Assembly: GCA_017455225.1 (NCBI GenBank)
Contig: JAFTBL010000143.1
Coordinates: 1-5,529, forward strand
DNA from: Oscillospiraceae bacterium
GTDB lineage: Bacteria > Bacillota_A > Clostridia > Oscillospirales > Oscillospiraceae
Direction: 5' to 3'
DNA length: 5,529 nt
Shown here: positions 1 through 5,529 of the stretch, piece by piece
Layout of the letters: the number at the start of each line of letters is the position of its first letter
Position numbering within the stretch: the stretch's first letter is position 1
Translations under genes and position numbers: made by a program
Notes under the pieces: generated by a model
The model's input: the letters and a program-made list of their open reading frames with translations, nothing else
The model's database searches: none
What the model was told of the DNA's origin: nothing

Positions 1-1
1 C

Positions 2-29
2 ATAAAAAGACAGCCGCTTGAAGCGGCTG
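2..29 (-). terminator. Intrinsic terminator, probably ending the RND transcript
   Basis: Read on the minus strand, the stem CAGCCGC and its complement GCGGCTG (11-17 with 23-29) enclose a TTCAA loop and are followed at once by TCTTTTT. This is the classical hairpin plus U-tract arrangement. It is the first site after the RND stop codon with a good T-tract, about 120 nt downstream of that stop. The plus-strand side has no T-tract, so it should act on minus-strand transcripts only. Confidence 0.8.
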
Positions 30-48
30 CCTGAAATGGTAATGCGGT

Positions 49-121
49 GTCAAACCTTCAGTGCCCCTTTTAGGGGCTACGTCCGTAATAGCCCCTTTTA
101 GGGGCAAGTCAAACCACCAGT
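49..121. repeat. Imperfect direct repeats flanking the palindrome pair
   Basis: GTCAAACCTTCAGT at 49-62 and GTCAAACCACCAGT at 108-121 match at 12 of 14 positions in the same orientation. They bracket the two 15-nt palindromes at 63-77 and 91-105. The right-hand copy runs into the hairpin at 112-133. The layout suggests a composite repeat element, or a duplication of a smaller unit, rather than random intergenic DNA. No coding sequence is seen in it. Confidence 0.55.
63..105. repeat. Two identical 15-nt palindromes, able to refold into one large hairpin
   Basis: GCCCCTTTTAGGGGC occurs exactly at 63-77 and again at 91-105, separated by 13 nt. Each copy can form a small hairpin with a 6-bp stem and a 3-nt loop. 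The pair can also fold as one long hairpin: 63-68 with 100-105, a TTT/TTT internal loop, then an 8-bp stem of 72-79 with 89-96 around a 9-nt loop. Because the units are palindromes, both strands can do this. There is no adjoining T-tract, so simple terminator function is unlikely. The element resembles a repeated intergenic palindrome (REP-like or MITE-like), but copy number cannot be judged here. Confidence 0.7.
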
Positions 122-133
122 TTACTGGTGGTT
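112..133. repeat. Perfect 9-bp-stem hairpin just after the RND stop codon
   Basis: AACCACCAG (112-120) pairs fully with CTGGTGGTT (125-133) around a four-base loop. It starts 14 nt downstream of the RND stop on the minus strand. The bases that follow on that strand (TGACTT) are a poor U-tract, so this is a weak terminator at best. It could protect the 3' end of the mRNA. Similar stable hairpins occur at the ends of IS200/IS605-type elements, so it could be a relic of one, although no transposase is present in the window. Confidence 0.6.
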
Positions 134-147
134 ATGATTGCAGGCTG

Positions 148-3100
148 TTACAGATCCAGCGTTTTCAGCTCGCTTTCTTCCACCTTGCGAAGCTCCTTTT
201 TGTTCATCATGTCGTAGATGCAGGGTACCACGAACAGCGTCATCAGCGTGGCGTACAGCAGTCCGCCGATGCACACCAGCGCCACCGGCTGCATCAGCGC
301 CGTGCCCACGTTCCGCGCCAGCGCCATGACGATGAGCCCCAGAATGGTGGTCAGAGAGGTCATGAGAATGGGGCGCATGCGGGTCACGCCCGCGTCCACG
401 ATGGCATCACGCCGGGAAAGACCCGCCAGACGCTGCTGGTTGATATAATCCACCAGCACAATGCCGTTGTTGACAATGATGCCCACCAGCATCACAAAGC
501 CGATCAGCGAGATGACGCTGATCTCGATGCCGGCGATCAGCAGCGCAAGAAAGCCGCCTGTGAACGCCAGAGGGATGGTGAACATGACGATGAAGGGGGA
601 TTTGAGGGACTGGAACTGAGCCACCATGATGAAGTACACCAGTATCACGCCCAAAAGAAGCATCAAAAGCACTTGATCGATGGCCTCCATGATGGCCTCG
701 TTTTCGCCGTCAAAGGACATGGTGACCGATTCAGGGAGTGTCAGGCCGGCGACGGCAGAACGCACGGCGGAGGTCACGCGGGTCACATTATACCCCTCGG
801 CCACCTCGGCGGACACGGTGATATAGCGCCGCTGCTGATCCCGGGTAATGGTGCCAAGGCTCACGCGCTCGGACACCGTGGCCACGTCGCCCAGGCGGAA
901 GGGCTCGCTCTCGCCGCCCGTGCCGCCGGAGACGCCGGCGAGAGCGTCGGAGCTGCCCGTGCCGCCGGCAAAGGCGGACATACCGGACATACCGGACATG
1001 CCGGACATGCCGGACATACCGCTCATGCCGGATGTGCCGGAAAGACCGGAGGAGCCCGACAGGGCGGACATACCCGACAGGGTGGGGGCGGAGGGGTCGA
1101 TCATCAGCTCCGGCAGCGTTTCGCGGGTCAGGCGACTCTCCTCGGCGCTTTCGATGACCACGCTCATGTCAACGCCGTCCAGCGTCAGATCAGCGCCGTT
1201 GACGGAGGTGGACAGGGCGGAAGCTACCTGCAGGTAGATCTGAGCAACCGTCATGCCGTGCTCCATGGCGGCGGCGCGATCCACCGACACGTGCAGCGCG
1301 GGCGCGGCGTCCTCCAGACCGTCGGACACGTTTTCCAGCCCCTCCACCGGCTCCATGCGTTCGGCCAGCAAACGGGCGGCGGCTTGCAGATCTTCCATCC
1401 CGTCGCCATAGAGCTTGACGGACACGCCGGAGCCGGTGAGCATATCAAAGGACATCACCGTGGCGGCGGTGACCTGACAGGGGAGATCGGCGCACAGCTC
1501 CTCCAGCCGGCGGCCGACGGCAAGGCCGAACTTGCCCTCCGGCAGGGTGATATAAAGAGATACGTCGTTGTCGCCGCCGCGTTTTGCGCTCATCATGCGC
1601 ATGCCGGCCATGGCGCTGTCGGAGGTCATCACCGCGCCCACGGTGTCCACGTCGTCGATGGTCATGGCGCGCCGCGCCACCTCGTCCGCCAGAGCTATGG
1701 CCTCGTCGCGGCTGCAATCCTCCGGCATGGTGACAGTGACGGACACGTTGTTCATGTCGATCTGGGGCATGAAGGCAAAGCCCCGGCTGATCGCCGCGCC
1801 GCCGGTGATGAGCAGCAGCGCCAGCGCGCCGCCCAGCACCGCCGCCTTGTGATCCAGCGACCAGCCCAGCGCCTTGCGGTAGACGGGATAGATCTTATCC
1901 AGCAGCAGCGAGCGATGGGGCGCCACCGTCCGCAACAGGCCGGAGGACATGGCGGGCACCAGCGTCAGCGCCACCAGCAGGCTTGCCAGCAGTGAAAAGG
2001 TCATGGTCAGCGCCAGATCGGTGAACAGCTGCTTGGTGAGACCTTCCACGAACACGCTGGGCAGGAACACCGCCACCGTGGTCAGCGTGGAGGCCGTGAT
2101 GGCGCCCAGCACCTGCCGCGCGCCGGACACCGCCGCCTGGATCACTGTGGCGCCCTTGGCGCGCAGGCGATAGACGTTTTCAATGACCACCACGGAGTTG
2201 TCCACCAGCATGCCCACCGACACAGCCAGGCCGCTCAGAGAGATCATGTTGATGGTCACGCCGCAGAAATACATCAGCACTACCGCGAAAATGACGCTGA
2301 CGGGGATACTCAAAAGAGTGATCAGCGTGGGGCGCCAATCCCGCAGAAACAGGAACAGCACCAACACGGAGAACAGCGCGCCCCACAGCAGGGAGGACAG
2401 AATGGTATTCACGATCAGGCGGATATAGTCGCCCTGATCCATCAGCTTTTCAAACCGCAGGCCGGGATATTCCGCCTCCAGCTGAGCAAACCGGCGCTCG
2501 ATGTTGTCGGACACGGCGGCGGTGGCGTAATTGGACTGCTTGGTAAAGGTGACGCTGACGCCGTTTTCGCCGTTGATCTTGGTATACACCTCGTCGGCGT
2601 TATCAGTGACCACCACGTCGGCCACGCTGCCCAGCCGGATGGGCGCCACACCCTCCAGCCCCGGGTCGAACAGCAGCAGATCTTCCAGTTGGGACCGGGT
2701 GGAAAACCGGTCGCCCACGGACACCATATAGCTGACGCCGTCGCCGTCCTGAATATAGCCCGCGGGCATGGAGAAATCCTGCGCCGTCAACAGCGCCGAC
2801 ACCGTGGACACCGACAGCATGGCGCCCGGATCCGCATCCTGCAGCGCCTGCCGGCGATAGCTCTCCACAGAGGCAAGTCCCTGATCGATCTGCAAAAGCG
2901 CCTGCTGGAGCTGCACCGTGCCGGCGGTGAGCTGGGTCAGCGCGTCAAGGCCGGTGGTCACGCCGTCGGTGACCTGCCGGGCAAGGCGGGAGACAGTCTC
3001 GTCCTCCGTCAGAGAACGGATGGACTCATCCGCCTGCGCCAGCGCCTGCCGCAGTTCCTCCAGCGATGCCTGTGCATCATCGGGCGCCACGCCCAGCGCC

Positions 3101-4080
3101 TGCAGCTGTGCTGCCAGCGCGTCACGCCGGGCGGTCAGCTCCGCCTCCTGCGCCTGCAGGGCGGCCAGCTCCTCCTGCTGGGTGGGAAGGAGGGAGCCCA
3201 GCTGCTCCAGCGCGGCGATCTGCGAGCGCACTGCCAGCAGCTCTGCCTCCGCTCCGGTCAGTTCCCGGGTCAGCGGCTCCAGCCGGTTCAGCCGGTCCTG
3301 CAGCTCCTGCCGCAGCGCCGTCAACTGCAAAAGCCCGCTCTGCACGGCGCCGAGGGCGTTCTCCACGGCGCCGCCTACGGCACTTTGCTGTGCCTGCGCC
3401 ATGGCGTCCTGCGCCGCGGCGATCTGACCGCGGGCCTGCTGCAGCTGGGCGGAAGCGTCCGCCAGCTGCTGCTCCACCGCCTCGCCGATGGCGGCGGCCA
3501 GCGCGTCCATTTTTTCCTGATTCAGGATCACATGGGCCTGCGTGGTCACCACACCGCTGGCGGTGACGCCGGCCACGCCGGTGATGCCCTCCAGCTTGCC
3601 CGTCAGCGTCCCGGTGACGAAATCGCTGAGCTGGTGGATGTCCATGCCGCCATAGGACACGGCGGCGATCTCTGTGGGCAGCACGGAGGGGTTGATCTTC
3701 AGCACGTAGGGGGTGCCGATGGTGTCGTCCCATTCGCCGGTGAGCACGGAGATCTTCTGCTGCATGTCCACGCCCACGGTGTCCATATCGGTGCCGTCTT
3801 CAAATTCCAGCACCACCATGGACACGCTGTTCTGGCTGGTGGAGGTGATGGATTTGACATGATCCAGCGTGGCCATGGACTGCTCCATGGGACGGGTGAT
3901 GACCGTTTCCACCTCCTCCGGACTGGCGCCGGGATCCATGGTGACCACGATGGCGTAAGGAAAATCCATATTGGGCATCAGATCCGGTGTCATGCGCAGA
4001 TAGGCCACCACACCCAATATGACGATGGCAAGCACCGCCACGAAAATTGTCAGAGGTTTTTTCACGCTGAAGCTGGGCAT
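148..4080 (-). CDS. RND-family efflux permease (AcrB/HAE1-like) with coiled-coil insertion
   Basis: This is an inner-membrane, proton-driven exporter of the ACR_tran family, 1310 residues long against about 1030-1050 for AcrB. The start chosen is the ATG at 4080, with AAAGGAG 8 nt upstream. A GTG 21 nt further up is in frame but overlaps that site. Membrane segments fall near residues 10-29, 553-579, 584-605, 610-636, 657-680, 683-712, 746-767, 1136-1156, 1161-1184, 1187-1213, 1235-1256 and 1264-1289, the standard 1+6+5 pattern. Signatures include GASPEEVE (51-58), GMLVDNSVVVIEN (623-635), VNNGIVLVDY (1203-1212) and RMRPILMTSL (1234-1243). The first large loop carries a coiled-coil insertion at about 196-420. 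The second carries a Ser/Gly/Met-rich linker at about 1001-1060. No membrane-fusion or TolC-like gene is adjacent, as in single-component Gram-positive relatives such as SwrC. The substrate is unknown; lipids, surfactants, drugs or metals are possible. The family call is firm. Confidence 0.95.
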   Translation of the reverse strand: MPSFSVKKPLTIFVAVLAIVILGVVAYLRMTPDLMPNMDFPYAIVVTMDPGASPEEVETVITRPMEQSMATLDHVKSITSTSQNSVSMVVLEFEDGTDMDTVGVDMQQKISVLTGEWDDTIGTPYVLKINPSVLPTEIAAVSYGGMDIHQLSDFVTGTLTGKLEGITGVAGVTASGVVTTQAHVILNQEKMDALAAAIGEAVEQQLADASAQLQQARGQIAAAQDAMAQAQQSAVGGAVENALGAVQSGLLQLTALRQELQDRLNRLEPLTRELTGAEAELLAVRSQIAALEQLGSLLPTQQEELAALQAQEAELTARRDALAAQLQALGVAPDDAQASLEELRQALAQADESIRSLTEDETVSRLARQVTDGVTTGLDALTQLTAGTVQLQQALLQIDQGLASVESYRRQALQDADPGAMLSVSTVSALLTAQDFSMPAGYIQDGDGVSYMVSVGDRFSTRSQLEDLLLFDPGLEGVAPIRLGSVADVVVTDNADEVYTKINGENGVSVTFTKQSNYATAAVSDNIERRFAQLEAEYPGLRFEKLMDQGDYIRLIVNTILSSLLWGALFSVLVLFLFLRDWRPTLITLLSIPVSVIFAVVLMYFCGVTINMISLSGLAVSVGMLVDNSVVVIENVYRLRAKGATVIQAAVSGARQVLGAITASTLTTVAVFLPSVFVEGLTKQLFTDLALTMTFSLLASLLVALTLVPAMSSGLLRTVAPHRSLLLDKIYPVYRKALGWSLDHKAAVLGGALALLLITGGAAISRGFAFMPQIDMNNVSVTVTMPEDCSRDEAIALADEVARRAMTIDDVDTVGAVMTSDSAMAGMRMMSAKRGGDNDVSLYITLPEGKFGLAVGRRLEELCADLPCQVTAATVMSFDMLTGSGVSVKLYGDGMEDLQAAARLLAERMEPVEGLENVSDGLEDAAPALHVSVDRAAAMEHGMTVAQIYLQVASALSTSVNGADLTLDGVDMSVVIESAEESRLTRETLPELMIDPSAPTLSGMSALSGSSGLSGTSGMSGMSGMSGMSGMSGMSAFAGGTGSSDALAGVSGGTGGESEPFRLGDVATVSERVSLGTITRDQQRRYITVSAEVAEGYNVTRVTSAVRSAVAGLTLPESVTMSFDGENEAIMEAIDQVLLMLLLGVILVYFIMVAQFQSLKSPFIVMFTIPLAFTGGFLALLIAGIEISVISLIGFVMLVGIIVNNGIVLVDYINQQRLAGLSRRDAIVDAGVTRMRPILMTSLTTILGLIVMALARNVGTALMQPVALVCIGGLLYATLMTLFVVPCIYDMMNKKELRKVEESELKTLDL
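973..1080 (-). repeat. In-frame 9-bp tandem repeat encoding X-Ser-Gly triplets
   Basis: Residues 1001-1036 of the RND protein are twelve consecutive triplets of the form X-Ser-Gly (two end in Ala), with X being Leu, Met, Ser or Thr. The last six have Met, giving (SGM)6 at 1017-1034. At DNA level the Met units are near-identical 9-mers (plus strand CAT, ACC or GCC, GGA), so unit number could change by slippage without breaking the frame. The tract is part of a flexible Ser/Gly-rich linker just before the FRLGDVA motif (residues 1061-1067) in the second extracytoplasmic domain. Confidence 0.85.
2821..3495 (-). other. Predicted coiled-coil insertion domain within the RND permease
   Basis: Residues about 196-420 interrupt the usual RND porter sequence. 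The text before it (VILNQEKMDAL, 185-195) and after it (VSTVSALLTAQDFSMPAG, 424-441) would be nearly continuous in a standard HAE1 protein. The insert is rich in Ala, Gln, Leu and Glu with heptad-like spacing, in three stretches: about 202-233, 250-330 and 338-415. Gly/Pro-containing breaks near 236-248, 295-300 and 330-334 would allow helices to fold back on each other. Base composition and codon use look like the rest of the gene, so there is no sign of recent insertion. The boundaries are judged by eye. Confidence 0.75.
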
Positions 4081-4088
4081 GGTTCCTT

Positions 4089-4095
4089 CTCCTTT
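4089..4095 (-). promoter_or_regulatory. Ribosome binding site of the RND gene
   Basis: AAAGGAG on the minus strand lies 8 nt before the ATG at 4080. It fixes the start there rather than at the upstream in-frame GTG (4101), which would lie only a few bases ahead of this site and has no site of its own at the right distance. Confidence 0.85.
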
Positions 4096-4147
4096 GCGCA
4101 CGGGCAGCGGCCGGGCACCCCATTTTTAAATACGATAAAGTTGACGA

Positions 4148-4159
4148 TACTGCAGTGTA
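4148..4159 (-). promoter_or_regulatory. Candidate operator, RND copy (TACACTGCAGTA)
   Basis: On the minus strand the 12-mer TACACTGCAGTA contains the perfect 8-bp palindrome ACTGCAGT and overlaps the proposed -10 box. The same 11 flanking bases occur upstream of the gntR gene at 5084-5096, with two central bases instead of one. A palindromic site over a -10 box suits repression by a dimeric GntR protein. Binding by this regulator is inferred only. Confidence 0.4.
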
Positions 4160-4182
4160 GCACGGAGACGGCGGGAATACAA
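4154..4182 (-). promoter_or_regulatory. Likely sigma-A promoter of the RND gene
   Basis: On the minus strand, TTGTAT (4177-4182) and TACACT (4154-4159) are separated by exactly 17 nt. The -10 box keeps the key TA...T positions and the -35 box keeps TTG. Transcription would start near 4147, giving a leader of roughly 65 nt. It lies just downstream of the gntR terminator, consistent with an independent transcript. Confidence 0.55.
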
Positions 4183-4214
4183 GGCTCGAACGGAAAAATT
4201 CACGAAACTGTTAC

Positions 4215-4246
4215 AAAAAAGCGGCGACCGCCCGGGAGGGCGGTCG
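4215..4246 (-). terminator. Intrinsic terminator of the gntR gene
   Basis: On the minus strand CGACCGCCC pairs with GGGCGGTCG (4238-4246 with 4225-4233), a 9-bp stem with a four-base loop. It is followed after four bases (CCGC) by TTTTTT (4215-4220). It sits about 40 nt after the regulator's stop codon and upstream of the RND promoter, so it separates the two transcription units. Confidence 0.85.
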
Positions 4247-4288
4247 AAATATGGACAATCCTGCAATTTGTATGCCGTTTTCCGCCGG

Positions 4289-5065
4289 TCATTCGATGAC
4301 GCGGGTGAAGGCCATGCCGCTCTTTTGCATCCGGACGGACAGCTTGACCCGGTCGGCGCGGATGTAGCTGCGGGTATACTCGTAGATGCGACCGTCCTCC
4401 GTCTCGGTCAGCCGCTGGTGGTAAAAGGCGCAGCTGCCGGCCGCCACCCCCAGCAAAGAGGCCTGCCGCTCGTCCAGCACCACCGCCTCGTAGCTGTCGC
4501 TGGCGGCGAAGGGGGCGATGCCGGCGTGGTAGAGAAGGCTGTAAAAGCTGTGGGTCTCCACCATGTCGCGGGTCAGATTGGGATAGATGTACTGAGGATA
4601 ATAACTGGTCTCCAGAATGAGAGGCTGACCGTCCACCTTGCGCACGCGGGTAAAGCAGTACACCTTGGTGCCTTCCCGCAGCGACATCTTTTCATACACG
4701 GCGGGACTGGGGGTCACGACGGCAAAATCCACCAGCGAGGAGGAGGGGCTCATGCCCAGCGAGGAGACCTCCGTGGTAAAGGAGTACTGCACACCGCGGC
4801 GGGAGCCGGCAGGGTCGGAGACGAAGGTGCCCTTGCCCCGCTTGCGCACCACCAGACCCTCCGCCTCCAGCTCGCCGATGGCCTGACGGACGGTGCTGCG
4901 GCTGACGTCCAACTGGCGGCACAGCTCGGATTCCGAGGGCAGAAGATCGCCTACGTGCAGTGCGCCGGAGGAAATATCCCGTTTGATGATCCCCACCAGT
5001 TGGGTATACAGGGGGATGTTGCTGTCCAGCGTGAGTTTGCCGGAGAGATTGTGGTGCTGTGCCAT
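4289..5065 (-). CDS. GntR/HutC-family transcriptional regulator with UTRA domain
   Basis: This is a 258-residue cytoplasmic DNA-binding regulator. The N-terminal winged helix-turn-helix spans about 17-82 and carries the GntR hallmarks LPSESEL (42-48), VSRSTVRQAI (54-63) and RKRGKGTFV (74-82). The C-terminal part, about 95-250, matches the UTRA effector-binding fold of the HutC subfamily, with the LETSYYP (151-157) and EYTRSYIRAD (229-238) patterns. UTRA domains bind small metabolites such as sugars, amino-acid derivatives or phosphonates; the ligand here cannot be read. The length is typical. The start is the ATG at 5065, with AAAGGAG 7 nt upstream. The frame stays open to 5236, but that extension crosses the gap terminator and does not resemble protein. 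Its position just ahead of the RND gene, and a near-identical motif before both genes, suggest it controls itself and the exporter. HutC regulators are not the usual class beside RND pumps. Confidence 0.93.
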   Translation of the reverse strand: MAQHHNLSGKLTLDSNIPLYTQLVGIIKRDISSGALHVGDLLPSESELCRQLDVSRSTVRQAIGELEAEGLVVRKRGKGTFVSDPAGSRRGVQYSFTTEVSSLGMSPSSSLVDFAVVTPSPAVYEKMSLREGTKVYCFTRVRKVDGQPLILETSYYPQYIYPNLTRDMVETHSFYSLLYHAGIAPFAASDSYEAVVLDERQASLLGVAAGSCAFYHQRLTETEDGRIYEYTRSYIRADRVKLSVRMQKSGMAFTRVIE

Positions 5066-5072
5066 GTTCCGG

Positions 5073-5079
5073 CTCCTTT
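5073..5079 (-). promoter_or_regulatory. Ribosome binding site of the gntR gene
   Basis: AAAGGAG on the minus strand ends 7 nt before the ATG at 5065. It decides the start of the regulator against longer in-frame alternatives reaching 5236. Confidence 0.85.
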
Positions 5080-5083
5080 CCCG

Positions 5084-5096
5084 TACTGATAGTGTA
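5084..5096 (-). promoter_or_regulatory. Candidate operator and -10 box, gntR copy (TACACTATCAGTA)
   Basis: TACACTATCAGTA on the minus strand matches the RND promoter element at 4148-4159 except for the central bases (AT in place of G). TACACT (5091-5096) could be the -10 box of a gntR promoter, giving a very short leader. No convincing -35 box is seen 16-18 nt upstream, where the DNA is GC-rich. The site lies 4 nt from the ribosome binding site, so a bound protein could block transcription or its passage. This would fit autoregulation but is inferred. Confidence 0.4.
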
Positions 5097-5119
5097 CCGC
5101 CTCGCCGCCGCAGAGGCGG
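5097..5119. other. Small GC-rich hairpin upstream of gntR
   Basis: CCGCCTC (5097-5103) pairs with GAGGCGG (5113-5119) around a nine-base GC-rich loop. It lies between the gap terminator and the proposed gntR -10 box. It has no T-tract on either strand. It may be a secondary terminator element or simply GC-rich spacer; function is unknown. Confidence 0.4.
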
Positions 5120-5127
5120 AGGCAGAT

Positions 5128-5168
5128 GGAAATAGCGCCGCCCCAACAGAAAGGGCGGCGTTATTTCC
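5128..5168 (-). terminator. Intrinsic terminator of the gap transcript
   Basis: A 16-bp inverted repeat (5128-5143 with 5153-5168, one G-U type mismatch) has a GC-rich core CGCCGCCC/GGGCGGCG, a nine-base loop and A/T-rich stem bases (GGAAATA on one side, TATTTCC on the other). On the minus strand the core is preceded by AAATAA and followed by CTATTT, as in A-tract/U-tract terminators, although the T-run is short. It starts 36 nt past the gap stop codon. The symmetry means it may also work on plus-strand transcripts. Confidence 0.8.
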
Positions 5169-5204
5169 GGAACAAAAAAGAAGGAAAACGAAGTGAAAAG
5201 CGGC

Positions 5205-5529
<325 letters not shown>

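Noticed and set aside
973..1080. CRISPR-like array
   Set aside because: The 9-bp periodicity is in frame and encodes X-Ser-Gly triplets; there are no spacers.
61..1995. Long plus-strand open frame of 644 codons opposite the RND gene
   Set aside because: It is a shadow of the RND gene. Its product is a His/Gly/Gln/Arg-rich, low-complexity sequence with no recognisable domain, typical of the antisense of GC-rich codons. It also begins inside the palindromic repeats without a ribosome binding site.
4081..4101. GTG start adding seven residues to the RND protein
   Set aside because: The extra codons encode the ribosome binding site of the ATG at 4080, and the RND family starts with a short Lys-containing segment right before the first membrane helix, as given by that ATG.
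4132..4149. Direct repeat ACGATA (4132-4137 and 4144-4149) in the RND leader
   Set aside because: Only six bases in an AT-richer leader; too short to distinguish from chance without comparison to related genomes.
2689..4299. Long plus-strand open frame of 536 codons opposite the first half of the RND gene
   Set aside because: Same reason: composition is that of an antisense frame, it runs through the RND promoter and the gntR terminator, and the minus-strand frame has clear RND signatures over the whole stretch.
4268..5089. Plus-strand open frame of 273 codons opposite gntR
   Set aside because: It mirrors the regulator gene, whose helix-turn-helix and UTRA motifs are unmistakable; the plus frame has His/Gly-rich composition and no motif.

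Overview
The window looks like chromosomal DNA from a GC-rich, Gram-positive-type Firmicute. The best guess is a gut Clostridia lineage such as Oscillospiraceae/Ruminococcaceae. The reasons are strong AAAGGAG ribosome binding sites 7-8 nt before ATG, GC-rich codon use, Rho-independent terminators, and an RND exporter with no adaptor or outer-membrane channel gene beside it. The lineage is an inference from style, not from a database match.

All three genes lie on the minus strand. In order of transcription they are: (1) the 3' end of a glyceraldehyde-3-phosphate dehydrogenase gene (gap, 5205-5529, cut by the window edge), closed by a strong hairpin at 5128-5168; (2) a complete GntR/HutC-type regulator with a UTRA ligand domain (4289-5065), closed by a hairpin plus T-tract at 4215-4246; (3) a complete, unusually long RND permease (148-4080, 1310 residues) with its own likely promoter at 4154-4182. 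A hairpin-rich tail (1-147) follows. It holds two exact copies of a 15-nt palindrome, a separate 9-bp-stem hairpin and, at the window edge, a terminator. No gap between genes exceeds about 210 bases.

The regulator and the exporter probably form a functional pair. Both promoter regions carry nearly the same element on the minus strand (TACACT, 1-2 nt, CAGTA), placed at a plausible -10 position. This suggests that the regulator controls itself and the exporter. gap is probably an unrelated housekeeping neighbour.

The most unusual content is inside the RND protein. A predicted coiled-coil insertion of about 225 residues lies in the first extracytoplasmic domain, and a Met-Ser-Gly tandem-repeat linker lies in the second. 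The classical proton-relay positions of AcrB are only partly conserved. A single-component exporter carrying its own adaptor-like coiled-coil hairpin is the main hypothesis worth testing here.
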